The notes beneath the pieces were generated by a model. That model was not told the origin of the DNA and did not search any database. It saw only the letters and a list, made by a program, of their open reading frames with translations. Source: CAZYTM01 sp964649725 (GTDB lineage Bacteria; Desulfobacterota; Desulfuromonadia; Geobacterales; Geobacteraceae). From it: a stretch of 64,000 nucleotides of DNA. Below, one piece after another: positions 7,827 through 16,469 of the stretch. Where the stretch lies: positions 54,843-118,842 of the forward strand of contig CAZYTM010000010.1 in assembly GCA_964649725.1 (NCBI GenBank), written 5' to 3'. The position numbers and the translations under genes were made by a program. The first letter of the stretch is position 1; the number at the start of each line of letters is the position of its first letter.

Positions 7827-9017
7827 ATGCAGAAGCGATATCTGACAGCTGTATTTGTAATTGGATTATTGTGGTTTGGGGGAGAATGTAGTGCTGAGGT
7901 AAAGTGTATCGATTCTGAAGGTGAATCTGTAATAGTAAACAGTGACAAACCTTCAGCAAAGACAGAAGCGATAGCCCGTGCCAAATGGGCTGCAATTGAA
8001 CAATCAATCGGTGTCGAGGTCAAAGCTCAAAGTGTAGTACAGAATTTCGTCCTGGTTGACGATGCAGTAAGTAAACAGGCGAAAGGAGTTATTTCCGGAT
8101 TTAAAGTGCTCAAAGAAGAGAATAAAGGTGACACCTATTGGGTGAAAATTAATGCCTGTATTGAGCCTGCCAATGCCAGAGAGGCTGTATCATCACTGGC
8201 TCTAAACAACTCCATAGCAATATTTCTCCCGGCTAAAAAACCTAAAGTAGTAAGAGAATCAGAAGAGATAAGGACTGGCCGTCAGGGAAAGAGTGAACGC
8301 CATGAACTGCAAACCCGTGATGAACACGAAGAGGCGAACATTCTTTCGGAGACAGTAATCGGCAAGCTAGCCGAGCAGGGATATACGGTTGTAGATGTGG
8401 CGCCAAGTCAGGCAGTGGATGCCGCAGAGATCGAAAAAGCAATGAAAACCGGCAATTATATGTCGCTAAGGAGCTTGATGTACAAGTTCCTTTCAAACAT
8501 GCTCCTGATTGGCAAGGTAGATTATTCAATCTCGACGAAAAAGGGTCAGGATGTCGGCTATGGTATATCTATGCCATTCAATAATGTAACGGTAAGATTG
8601 ACTTATCGGGTAGTGACTAAAGATGCTTCCGGTAAGCAGGTAATCCTGGCAGCCGGCACAGAAGAAGCCCGTGGTATGGCCACCAATGTTGAAGATGCTA
8701 CAGCCAAGGGGTTAAAGAGCCTAGCCGAGAAATTTGCGCCGGTGGTACTTGATAAAGTTTCTAAATACATCAAAGGGATAGCAAAGAAAATAACGGTGAA
8801 GATCGAGGGAATAAGTGATGTGTCGACAAATTTCGAGGTCAAGGACCTCCTCCAGAATTTGAGTTGGGTGACGAATGTCGAAGAAAAGGGCCTTGGGGAG
8901 TTTATCGTCAGTTATCCCGAGAATTCAGTTTATCTCGCCAATAGTCTTGGACAGAAAGGTGTCTTCAAGATAGAAAAGTTTACACCTTATTCAATTACGA
9001 TGAAATACCAGAAGTAA
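7827..9017 (+). CDS. Exported protein with FlgT-N/LPP20-like N-terminal domain
   Basis: A 396-residue exported protein with a signal peptide (residues 1-23, ending CSA-E). Residues about 28-115 show the pattern of flagellar assembly protein T N-terminal and LPP20-like domains: ARAKWAAIEQSIGVEVKAQS, SKQAKGVISGFKVLKEE, and TYWVKINACIEP. The middle part (about 130-320) resembles the GNA1162/CsgG-type nucleotide-free fold (AEQGYTVVDVAPSQAVD, LIGKVDYSIS, VRLTYRVVTKDASGKQV), and the C-terminus (about 320-396) is an unassigned beta domain (KITVKIEGISD). A GGGGGG ribosome site precedes the ATG. No flagellar genes are nearby, so a flagellar function is unlikely. It opens an operon with a CsgG-like lipoprotein and an LPP20-like protein. 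The FlgT resemblance is a pattern judgement. Confidence 0.65.
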   Translation: MQKRYLTAVFVIGLLWFGGECSAEVKCIDSEGESVIVNSDKPSAKTEAIARAKWAAIEQSIGVEVKAQSVVQNFVLVDDAVSKQAKGVISGFKVLKEENKGDTYWVKINACIEPANAREAVSSLALNNSIAIFLPAKKPKVVRESEEIRTGRQGKSERHELQTRDEHEEANILSETVIGKLAEQGYTVVDVAPSQAVDAAEIEKAMKTGNYMSLRSLMYKFLSNMLLIGKVDYSISTKKGQDVGYGISMPFNNVTVRLTYRVVTKDASGKQVILAAGTEEARGMATNVEDATAKGLKSLAEKFAPVVLDKVSKYIKGIAKKITVKIEGISDVSTNFEVKDLLQNLSWVTNVEEKGLGEFIVSYPENSVYLANSLGQKGVFKIEKFTPYSITMKYQK

Positions 9018-9105
9018 TAAAAATTGGCAATGGGGGGGATCCCCTGACAAATTTACTTATAAAAGTTTTGTGATGGTTCATTTACAAATGCGAGAGGAGA
9101 TTAAG

Positions 9106-10305
9106 ATGAAAGTAATCAGGCTGGTAGTAGTGCTGTCAGGGATGCTGTTGTTAACTTCCTGTGCCGGGGTGGTTAGAATTGACCCGAGTGCCTTCAGGCA
9201 GGACCCAACGGAGAAAGTAAAAATACCTCCTGTCTGTAAGTCCTCTTACGACAATGCGATCCCGAGTGTTGCCGTTTGCAATATATCCAACAACAGCTCA
9301 TTCGATTATGCCAAAGTTGTTAATAAAAGTGTTAGCGGGAGCAGTGAAAGAACAAATGTGGGTGGCGCTGCAGCTGGTGTGACCCCAGGCGGGGTTGGCG
9401 TGGTTTGGGGTGAGAAAGAGAAGCGTAAATTTCAATCTGAATCGCAGAAGGTTACTCGTGATGTTAATGCCAAGCTCCCTGAAAGTGTTGAAGACGGGAT
9501 AGTGGATGAACTGGTTAACATGGGCGGTTGCAAAATATACACCCGTTCAGAGATGAAAAAGCTTATGGAAGAACATAAATTCCAGCAATCTGGTCTGGTT
9601 GAGGACAGCACTATTGTCCAGCTTGGCAAAATGGTTGGTATCCGTTATATGATTACCGGTTCAATCAATAATGTGAATATGACCTACTCGACAAACGCCG
9701 AATCCAGAAACCTGTTAAGAGAAAAAGGTGGAATACTTGGCTCGATAGCTGCTGCTGGGCTGGAAACACGTGAAGGCTGGCATGTGGAAGCAGAATTGAC
9801 TTTCCGGGTGCTGGATGTTGAAACAGGTGAGATACTGTTGTCAAAAAAGGTAATTGGAAAAGAGATTCTTGGCAAGATTCCTTATCCCAGTTTTGATGCC
9901 ATGATAGGCGGCATAAAGAAGGCATCAGCCAAAGCCATGGAAGATGCCCGACCTGACCTCTCCCGTTATTTTACCATCAAGGGGTACATTCTGCAGACCA
10001 AATCTAGTGCTGATGGAAGTGATCGGGTGGCATTGATCAGTGTCGGTTCTAAATTGGGTATCAAACCAGGTATGAAGATGATGGCCTATGCTTTTGAGGA
10101 GATAGAAGACCCATTGAGCGGCAAGAAGGGGTGTGATCAGCAAAAACTGGCTATTGAACTTGAGGTGACTGATCAGGTCCAGGCTGATAAGGCGTGGGTC
10201 ATCCTCAAAGGTGATCAGGCTATCAAGAAACGTATTAAAGCAGGGCAACTGGTAGAGCGGGTGGCACTCGAAGGTCAGGGTTTCATGAAAAAAATGGGTT
10301 ATTAA
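9106..10305 (+). CDS. CsgG-family lipoprotein with FlgT-C-like tail
   Basis: A 399-residue lipoprotein; the lipobox is LLTSC with Cys19. The start at 9106 follows GAGAGGAG; an upstream in-frame ATG at 9070 would spoil the signal peptide. The central domain (about 60-290) is CsgG-like: IPSVAVCNISNNSS, VEDGIVDELVNMGGCKIYTRSEM, QLGKMVGIRYMITGSINNVN, VEAELTFRVLDVETGEIL. CsgG proteins form outer-membrane secretion pores or, like LpoB and FlgT/FlgP-type relatives, act as periplasmic assembly factors. The C-terminal part (about 300-395), with IKGYILQ, RVALISVGSKLGIKPGMKM and a closing beta-strand pattern, resembles the FlgT C-terminal domain. No curli subunit gene (CsgA/B) is near. It probably works with its operon partners at the outer membrane. 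Confidence 0.78.
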   Translation: MKVIRLVVVLSGMLLLTSCAGVVRIDPSAFRQDPTEKVKIPPVCKSSYDNAIPSVAVCNISNNSSFDYAKVVNKSVSGSSERTNVGGAAAGVTPGGVGVVWGEKEKRKFQSESQKVTRDVNAKLPESVEDGIVDELVNMGGCKIYTRSEMKKLMEEHKFQQSGLVEDSTIVQLGKMVGIRYMITGSINNVNMTYSTNAESRNLLREKGGILGSIAAAGLETREGWHVEAELTFRVLDVETGEILLSKKVIGKEILGKIPYPSFDAMIGGIKKASAKAMEDARPDLSRYFTIKGYILQTKSSADGSDRVALISVGSKLGIKPGMKMMAYAFEEIEDPLSGKKGCDQQKLAIELEVTDQVQADKAWVILKGDQAIKKRIKAGQLVERVALEGQGFMKKMGY

Positions 10306-10377
10306 TACAGATCGGTACGGTTTAATTTTCAATTGATCTAGGTGAGGATGGTAAATCATTTCAGAAGGAGGAGTATT

Positions 10378-11592
10378 ATGCGTAAAAAGGCATTGTTTTT
10401 TCTGCTGTTTGGTTTGAGTGCGCTGCTAATGATTTCTGGCTGTGCCAAACCAGTAGCAAAATGCACTTCGCCCGAAGACAACCCGTTACATCATTACTTG
10501 CGGGGTATGGAGGCGCTGGAGAATGGTAAGATCGATGTTGCTCAGGAAAAGTTTGAAAGGGCAGTCTATTGTGATGATAAATTCTCAGTTGCCTATGGTG
10601 GGCTGGCAATTGTCTCTGCAGCAAAAACAAAGTCAATGGCTGATAAGGGGTATAGCGACGTTGAGGTGTCACGAGCCCTTGACCAGCTGAAGAAAGCTGG
10701 GAATCTAGCAGATACACCAGAGGAAAAATATGATTTCCAGATCGCCACAATCAGGGTGCAGACACTTCTGAAAGGGAAAAACTGGCTGGACAAGGCAGTT
10801 GATGCTTTCAAGGATGGCAGTAATCTAAAAGTGGATGAGCGGAAACTGGTTTATTATCAGGGGACTGAGGCAATAATCTATTATATGGGACTTGCCTATC
10901 TCGAAGCACTAGAGTTCCAGAAAGCTCGGGACAAATTTGCTGATGTACTAAATGCAAAGCGAGAAGGTAAATGGCATGAGAAGGCTGACAAAGCATGGAA
11001 AAAGGTTGATAAGATTGTAAGGGCGATGGCTGGGATCACTGTTGGCGATGTAGGAAAGAAAATTGCCATCAAGGAATCGATAAATCGTGGCGATCTTGCG
11101 GCGCTGCTTATAGATGAGATGAAAATTGACAAACTATTTGCCGGTCGGATTCCGGTAGCATCTCAAGTTGAGAAAATGCAGGCCGAATTCACTCCGGCAG
11201 ATGTACTAAATGATCATTTCAAGGAAGAGATTCTTACTATCATGAAGTGGAAGGTGCGTGGTTTAGAGCCTAAGTATGATGATACCACCAAGGCATATCT
11301 GTTCAAACCGAAAGATGTTGTTGCACGTGGAGAAATGGCATTCATCCTTGAGGACGTTCTGATGAAGCTGACTGGTGATGAGAAAATAGCAACGGCCTTT
11401 TTTGGCCAGGACCGCTCGCCATTCCCGGACGTACGCCCAACATCGCCGTTGTATAATGCAGTAATGAATATGACGACACGTAATATTATGGAAGGTGAAC
11501 TCTCAGGTGAGTTCAGAATAAACGCGCCGGTGGATGGTGCTGAAGCACTATTGGCTCTACGAGTTCTGAAACAGAAGATTAATATCTACTGA
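10378..11592 (+). CDS. TPR lipoprotein with C-terminal S-layer-homology region
   Basis: This 404-residue lipoprotein has lipobox MISGC, Cys22; its start at 10378 follows the strong site AAGGAGGAG. Residues about 40-220 are TPR-like helices (LRGMEALENGKIDVAQEKFERAVY, YMGLAYLEALEFQKARDKFADVL). Residues about 240-400 look like S-layer-homology repeats: INRGDLAALLIDEM, VVARGEMAFILEDVLMKLTG, and PFPDVRPTSPLYNAVMNMTTRNIMEGEL-type elements. SLH domains bind cell-wall polymers or peptidoglycan. The combination suggests an outer-membrane-anchored protein that reaches the wall, in an operon with CsgG-like and LPP20-like proteins, spaced 72 bases after the CsgG gene and 13 bases before the LPP20 gene. 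The specific role is unknown. Confidence 0.75.
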   Translation: MRKKALFFLLFGLSALLMISGCAKPVAKCTSPEDNPLHHYLRGMEALENGKIDVAQEKFERAVYCDDKFSVAYGGLAIVSAAKTKSMADKGYSDVEVSRALDQLKKAGNLADTPEEKYDFQIATIRVQTLLKGKNWLDKAVDAFKDGSNLKVDERKLVYYQGTEAIIYYMGLAYLEALEFQKARDKFADVLNAKREGKWHEKADKAWKKVDKIVRAMAGITVGDVGKKIAIKESINRGDLAALLIDEMKIDKLFAGRIPVASQVEKMQAEFTPADVLNDHFKEEILTIMKWKVRGLEPKYDDTTKAYLFKPKDVVARGEMAFILEDVLMKLTGDEKIATAFFGQDRSPFPDVRPTSPLYNAVMNMTTRNIMEGELSGEFRINAPVDGAEALLALRVLKQKINIY

Positions 11593-11605
11593 AAGGAGTA
11601 ATACG

Positions 11606-12559
11606 ATGAGGAAACTGTTACTTGCTGCATTGATAATCGGGAGTCTCCTTAATTTTGCTGCATTTGCAGAGGACACTCCTGCTGGAGGAGCTGTCCAATT
11701 AGATGAAACCTTCCAGAAGGCTAACACTTGGTTAAGCCAGCAAAACCTCTCTGTAACAGGTGGCCCAGGTGGCGCTCGTGATGATGCTGCTGCTTTTAGC
11801 CAAGAGGTACTTTTATTTTATGGTGAAGGACTGGCTGGCCCACAGCATCAACACCCATCGCAGCGTGAAATTATGGCAAAACGAGCCGCTGTGGTAACAG
11901 CACAGCGCTCACTAGCTGAATACCTCAATGGCTTTGCCATAGTCGGCGATACCTTGGTGAAGGATGGAATGGCCCAGTATGATATCATCAGGTCATCTGT
12001 TGCCGCAGTTGTCAAAGGGGCACAAGTCGTTATTCAGGAATATAGCAAAGACAAAGACATGGCTATTGCGATTATCAAGCTTGGCCTGCATGGGCCAAAA
12101 GGATTTGCATCGCAGATGTATGATAAAATCCTAGGTGATCCCAAGGTGAAAAAGACTCTCACCGAAATTGACGGTAAGCCGGCACCAGCTTATAAGCACA
12201 AGCCTGAAGCTCTGCCAGAAAAATATGACGGACTCATCATAGATGCCAGCAGTCAGACTTTCCGTCCTGCTCTTATCAACAGGATCTTTACTCAAAAAGG
12301 TGAGTTGCTCTATGATCCTTCCAAAGTAAGCCAGAAGGTTCTTGTCGAGCAAGGTTGTGGCGAATACACCAACAATGTAGACAAAGCAAAAGCTGCTCTG
12401 GAGAAGCGTGGCGTAAAGAATCCTATTATAGTTACTGCTGCAGGCGCAGTAAATCCTTCTGACCTTCAAGTAAGTGATGATGATGCAGTAAAGATATTCT
12501 CAGCGAATCAGAAAGGGAGTTTCCTAGCTGCAGCTAAGGTAGCATTTGTTTTGAAATAA
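11606..12559 (+). CDS. LPP20-like exported protein
   Basis: A 317-residue exported protein with a signal peptide that ends FAAFA-E and has no lipobox, so it is probably soluble in the periplasm or secreted. The segment about 85-160 matches LPP20/FlgT-N-type domains: QREIMAKRAAVVTAQRSLAEYLNGF, VAAVVKGAQVVIQEYSKD. A second half (about 200-317) contains YDGLIIDASSQTFRPALINRIFTQKGELLYDP, a pattern shared with DUF-type LPP20 proteins. The gene is the last of a four-gene operon and is followed directly by a good terminator. GGAG lies seven bases before its ATG. LPP20-like and CsgG-like genes are commonly neighbours in surface-organelle and motility loci; here no organelle gene is visible. Confidence 0.68.
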   Translation: MRKLLLAALIIGSLLNFAAFAEDTPAGGAVQLDETFQKANTWLSQQNLSVTGGPGGARDDAAAFSQEVLLFYGEGLAGPQHQHPSQREIMAKRAAVVTAQRSLAEYLNGFAIVGDTLVKDGMAQYDIIRSSVAAVVKGAQVVIQEYSKDKDMAIAIIKLGLHGPKGFASQMYDKILGDPKVKKTLTEIDGKPAPAYKHKPEALPEKYDGLIIDASSQTFRPALINRIFTQKGELLYDPSKVSQKVLVEQGCGEYTNNVDKAKAALEKRGVKNPIIVTAAGAVNPSDLQVSDDDAVKIFSANQKGSFLAAAKVAFVLK

Positions 12560-12576
12560 TAATTAGTTACTTTGAA

Positions 12577-12622
12577 GGGGGGCTACACACATTTAATAAA
12601 AGTGTATAGCCCCCTTTTATTT
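12577..12622 (+). terminator. Intrinsic terminator after the LPP20-like gene
   Basis: A GGGGGCTACACAC arm (12578-12590) pairs with GTGTATAGCCCCC (12602-12614) with one mismatch, followed by TTTTATTT. It closes the FlgT/CsgG/TPR-SLH/LPP20 operon and separates it from the small secreted-protein gene downstream. Confidence 0.85.
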
Positions 12623-12668
12623 AGTTAATTGCGTATGCGCAGTCAATCAAGTTAGTTGGAGGTGGTAA

Positions 12669-13250
12669 ATGAGATACTATTTGAGCATAATACTGCTTCT
12701 TCTATTCACCCAAATCGCTGCAGCCGACTATGTCGGAGGGGTGTGGGTGGACCCACAATGGATTAAGTTGCATGAAGTTGGTAACTTAAAAGTTGTTATG
12801 AATATTGCTAGACAAAAAACAGAAAGTTATCGTTCCAATCAAAGACAGGATCTGCTCATGCAGACTAAAAAGTGGGACAAAAAACCATCAAGTATGACAG
12901 AGCTCATTACAGACACTCTGTTCCTTGACAAGCCACGTCGTATTAGTTTGGCTGGTGATGCTGGCGGAGTCAAAGGCTGGCGAGTTGATAATTTTCTTTT
13001 AGTTGAGGTGCTTGATCAAAATGACAAAATCATCAAGCAGGCTATGATTGGCCGCTTGGCAGATGCCGATCAGGTACTTAGTAATGGAAAGCGATTAGCA
13101 CAGTTTGGACCTAACTCAATGATATTTTCTGCCAAACAGGTTGATATCGGGCCGCTGTTGCCGGTGAAAAAACCATTCAAGTTAAAAGTGACGGCTCTTG
13201 ATTATGGAGAGTTTGGTGAAGTGACGGATGTATATCTGATTGTTGAATGA
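12669..13250 (+). CDS. Small exported protein of unknown function
   Basis: A 193-residue protein with a signal peptide (residues 1-19, ending AAA-D). I do not recognise the family. Its body is a beta-rich sequence (YVGGVWVDPQWIKLHEVG, RRISLAGDAGGVKGWRVDNFLLVEVLD, PFKLKVTALDYGEFGEVTDVYLIVE) with no cysteines and no clear catalytic motif. GGAGG precedes the ATG by six bases. It has its own transcription unit between two hairpins (12577-12622 and 13264-13304), though read-through from the CsgG operon could reach it. A periplasmic accessory role alongside that operon is possible from position alone. Confidence 0.7.
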   Translation: MRYYLSIILLLLFTQIAAADYVGGVWVDPQWIKLHEVGNLKVVMNIARQKTESYRSNQRQDLLMQTKKWDKKPSSMTELITDTLFLDKPRRISLAGDAGGVKGWRVDNFLLVEVLDQNDKIIKQAMIGRLADADQVLSNGKRLAQFGPNSMIFSAKQVDIGPLLPVKKPFKLKVTALDYGEFGEVTDVYLIVE

Positions 13251-13263
13251 TGAATGATATTGA

Positions 13264-13304
13264 TAGGATATGGAGCAGAAGTCGAACTGCTGCTCCATAT
13301 CCTA
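13264..13304 (+). terminator. Strong hairpin after the small exported protein
   Basis: A 15-base perfect inverted repeat (13264-13278 with 13290-13304; arms TAGGATATGGAGCAG and its complement) with an 11-base loop. It lacks a run of T afterwards, so it may be a weak or factor-assisted terminator, or an mRNA-stabilising 3' structure. Confidence 0.55.
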
Positions 13305-13427
13305 ACTTGTCTAATTCATTCCACCAAATACCTGCTTTTTGTTGTAACAAATAGATAAATACTGCTTAATAACCATACCTTGATGTGATTTCCCCTAAAC
13401 CACTTAATCCCTGATGTACGCTTTTTC

Positions 13428-13455
13428 TTGTTAAATTCTTAAATTCTGGTATGTT
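13428..13455 (+). promoter_or_regulatory. Candidate promoter for the GAF-GspE gene
   Basis: TTGTTA (13428-13433) and TATGTT (13450-13455) are separated by 16 bases. Transcription would begin near 13462, which excludes the farther start codon at 13451 and supports the ATG at 13502. Confidence 0.4.
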
Positions 13456-13501
13456 ATCACTATATGCCACGCCTTATTACGGTCTATGTCAGGATACCAT
13501 C

Positions 13502-15799
13502 ATGAATTATGAAATGGATTTTCTGAAAAGCCAGCTCGAATACCGCAAGAAATTCATGGAAAAGATCAATGAGATTCATTCTGCGACGAGTCTCAATACT
13601 ATTCTTATCCAATTGAAAGATACCATTGCTGACCTCTTTAAAGCAGAACGTATTACTATTTATGTGGCTGATACAAAAAAGAACTGTCTTATCTCCAGAG
13701 TTAAGTCGGGTGAAGAGGTACAGCAGATAGTAGTTCCTATTGAGCCTAAAAGTCTGTCAGGCTATTGTGCGACTTCTGCCACAATAGTAAATATAAAAAA
13801 CGCTTATGATAGTCACGAATTGCGGATGATCAATACAAGTCTTAAGTTCGATGATAGCTGGGATAAAAAAACAGGTTTTAAAACAACTCAAGTCCTTTGC
13901 GTGCCGATGAATTTTAAAAATACACTCATCGGTGTAATTCAATTGATTAACAAAAAGTTTGAACCAGCCTTCAATGAGACTGACATTACCTATGCTTCTG
14001 AACTGGCAACCTCTCTATCAATAGCAATATATAACATTTATCGACTAAGTGCTTCTACCAAGATAATTCGTCATAAATCTAGGTACAATTATCTGCTTGA
14101 TAAGAACTTACTGGAAGAAAAAAATATTGAGCAGGCCACTAATAACCAAGATGTAGAGAAGTTAGGGCTTGATCATGTAATTATGCGTGATTTCAGTATC
14201 TCCCGCGAGGACATGGCAAAGTCGCTAAGTCTTTTCTTCGGCACGGACTTCATCACTTTCAACCCTGAATTGCCGGCAATGGAGGATCTGCTTAACCGGA
14301 TCAAGCCAGAAAGGCTCAAAAAAGAGCGATGGGTGCCGGTCAAGATCGAAAACGGTGTTCTTTATGTTGCAATGGAAGATCCAACTGACCTTGGGAAACA
14401 GGATCTGATCAAGTTCATATATCCTGAATACAAGAGAATAAGTTATGTTGGTTCATTCCACGAAGATGTAGAGCTTTTCATTGATAGCTTTTATAAGCTT
14501 GGGGGGGCAGGTTCCACCGGGGACATCTCTGATCTTCTCAATAAACTGGATAGTGGCGATGAACCTGAAGTCGATCAGGAAGTTCAGAAGGTCTCTGAGC
14601 AGGACAGCGTCATAGTTCAGTTAGTCAACAAAATTGTTTGTGATGCCTTTAATGCCAAGGCATCAGATATCCATATCGAACCTTATCCAGGCAAAAACGA
14701 TGTGCTGGTGCGAATCCGTATTGATGGACGGTGCAAGGTCTATCAGAAAATACCATACAAGTACAAATATGCTCTAACATCGCGAATAAAAATCATGGCT
14801 GGGCTCGACATTGCCGAAAGAAGAAAACCTCAGGATGGCAAAATCGATTTTAAAAAATTCGGTCCTATTGATGTTGAATTACGTGTTGCTACATTGCCAA
14901 CCGCCGGTCAGTTGGAGGATGTGGTCATGCGTATTCTTGCATCAGGTGAGCCGATTCCCTTTGACAATCTTGGCCTGACCGAGCGGAACACAAGAGTATT
15001 CACAGATTGCATAAATAAACCTTATGGGCTTGTACTTGTGGTGGGGCCTACCGGTTCAGGGAAGACTACTACTCTTCATTCAGCAATTGCACAGATAAAT
15101 GACCCTGGTACCAAAATATGGACTGCTGAAGATCCTGTAGAGATAACTCAAAAAGGACTACGCCAGGTTCAGGTAAATGCAAAAATTGGATTTACCTTTG
15201 CAAATGCCTTGCGGGCTTTTTTACGTGCTGACCCAGATGTTATTATGGTAGGCGAGATGCGCGACGAAGAGACGACTCATATCGGTATAGAGTCTTCCTT
15301 GACCGGGCACCTGGTTTTTTCAACCCTGCATACAAATTCTGCACCTGAGACGATTACCCGTCTGCTCGATATGGGGATGGACCCGTTCAGTTTTTCAGAT
15401 GCATTACTTTGCATTCTTGCCCAGCGGTTATGTCGAAGATTGTGTAGTAACTGTAAGGAGGCATATACTCCAGATAAACGTGAATTGCAGGATATTATCG
15501 AGGAATATGGTGTTGAGGACTTCAAGCGTACCGGGCTTAAAGTCGCAGAAATATCTCTGGCCAGACCAAAAGGTTGTTCGAAGTGCAATGATTCAGGTTA
15601 TAAAGGACGAGTCGGCTTGCATGAGATTCTTGAATGTACTGACGATATGAAAAGTCTTATTAAACGGAAAGCAGAAGTCGAACATGTTCGTAAACAAGCA
15701 CTTTCAGACGGAATGACAACCCTTAAACAGGATGGGATATTGAAGTGTTTCCAGGGTATAACAGACGTTAAAGAAGTAAGAAGAGTCTGTATAAAATAA
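13502..15799 (+). CDS. GAF domain-GspE/PilB-type ATPase fusion
   Basis: About 765 residues. An N-terminal GAF domain (about 25-185; AERITIYVADTKKN, SGYCATSATIVNI, VLCVPMNFKNTLIGVIQLINK) is joined to a GspE/PilB secretion ATPase: a T2SSE-N/MshEN-like region (about 210-360), then the RecA-like core with Walker A GPTGSGKT (515-522), Asp box and Walker B (DPDVIMVGEMRDEET), the His box (LVFSTLHTNSA) and a C4 metal site (CSNC plus CSKC near the end). Such ATPases drive type II secretion or type IV pilus assembly. AGGA is placed correctly for the ATG at 13502. No pilus or secretion gene is nearby, so it is an orphan, probably ligand-regulated through GAF. Function of the fusion is inferred. Confidence 0.88.
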   Translation: MNYEMDFLKSQLEYRKKFMEKINEIHSATSLNTILIQLKDTIADLFKAERITIYVADTKKNCLISRVKSGEEVQQIVVPIEPKSLSGYCATSATIVNIKNAYDSHELRMINTSLKFDDSWDKKTGFKTTQVLCVPMNFKNTLIGVIQLINKKFEPAFNETDITYASELATSLSIAIYNIYRLSASTKIIRHKSRYNYLLDKNLLEEKNIEQATNNQDVEKLGLDHVIMRDFSISREDMAKSLSLFFGTDFITFNPELPAMEDLLNRIKPERLKKERWVPVKIENGVLYVAMEDPTDLGKQDLIKFIYPEYKRISYVGSFHEDVELFIDSFYKLGGAGSTGDISDLLNKLDSGDEPEVDQEVQKVSEQDSVIVQLVNKIVCDAFNAKASDIHIEPYPGKNDVLVRIRIDGRCKVYQKIPYKYKYALTSRIKIMAGLDIAERRKPQDGKIDFKKFGPIDVELRVATLPTAGQLEDVVMRILASGEPIPFDNLGLTERNTRVFTDCINKPYGLVLVVGPTGSGKTTTLHSAIAQINDPGTKIWTAEDPVEITQKGLRQVQVNAKIGFTFANALRAFLRADPDVIMVGEMRDEETTHIGIESSLTGHLVFSTLHTNSAPETITRLLDMGMDPFSFSDALLCILAQRLCRRLCSNCKEAYTPDKRELQDIIEEYGVEDFKRTGLKVAEISLARPKGCSKCNDSGYKGRVGLHEILECTDDMKSLIKRKAEVEHVRKQALSDGMTTLKQDGILKCFQGITDVKEVRRVCIK

Positions 15800-16191
15800 C
15801 AACTGATTAGCCCCTTTGTTGATTTTTGACTATATTTGTTTAATCAATTTCTTTAATAAAGATATTGAGTTTAATAGAAATGATAAGTTGTATTGATATA
15901 CTAGTCAAGATTTTCAGATTTGCAAGGTCATTTTTATGATTATTGATCATGTTGCACCTAAATAATCAGTATTGTTAAGTAAGATATCTGTTACAGGATG
16001 TTAAAATATGTAGTAATTTTAATAATATTGAATATTAACTTTTGGTACATCTAATATGATTTTAAAATATCTGCGAAGTTAAACTGGAATATATATCATT
16101 AATATATATTTTACTGTGTATGTAGCAGTATATAGTATGCTTGAAAACAGCTTGACTCTGTTTAACTATTCTGCTACTTATACCCTTCTAA
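15800..16191. other. AT-rich intergenic region with a possible tRNA promoter
   Basis: About 390 bases between the GspE gene and the tRNA pair. It is very AT-rich with no credible gene. Near its end, TTGACT (16152-16157) and TACTTA (16175-16180) are separated by 17 bases, twelve bases before tRNA-Gln, a spacing plausible for a tRNA promoter. Nothing else stands out. Confidence 0.5.
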
Positions 16192-16266
16192 TGGGGTGTA
16201 GCCAAGCGGTAAGGCAACGGACTCTGACTCCGTCATCCCTAGGTTCGAATCCTAGCACCCCAGCCA
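16192..16266 (+). tRNA. tRNA-Gln (anticodon CTG)
   Basis: A 75-base cloverleaf. The acceptor TGGGGTG pairs with CACCCCA, the anticodon stem ACGGA/TCCGT holds loop CTCTGAC (anticodon CTG, reading CAG), and the T-arm is CTAGG-TTCGAAT-CCTAG. The discriminator is G and the CCA end is encoded. It precedes tRNA-Glu by 43 bases, probably in one transcript. Confidence 0.95.
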
Positions 16267-16309
16267 ACAATAACAATGGACAATTTATTGCGAGTCCTCA
16301 AAAGAAACT

Positions 16310-16384
16310 GGTCCCATCGTCTAGTGGTTAGGACACCGGCCTTTCACGTCGGTAACAGGGGTTCAAGTCCCCTTGGGATCACCA
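16310..16384 (+). tRNA. tRNA-Glu (anticodon TTC)
   Basis: A 75-base cloverleaf. The acceptor GGTCCCA pairs with TGGGATC (one G-T wobble), the anticodon loop CTTTCAC carries anticodon TTC for GAA/GAG, and the T-arm is AGGGG-TTCAAGT-CCCCT. The discriminator is A and CCA is encoded. A Gln-Glu tRNA pair is a common tandem arrangement in this group. Confidence 0.96.
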
Positions 16385-16469
16385 TTTAATAAATGTGAAC
16401 AGTGATTCTATGAAAAGGGTTGCTGTTTTTTGTTTATAAGCAGGAAATAACTGGTAGTCGAGGGTATAC

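Noticed and set aside
9029..9044. GGGGGGATCCCC palindrome after the FlgT-like gene as a terminator
   Set aside because: No T run and too little loop; the operon clearly continues.
16116..16331. Plus-strand frame across the tRNA pair
   Set aside because: It covers tRNA-Gln and part of tRNA-Glu, so it is not coding.
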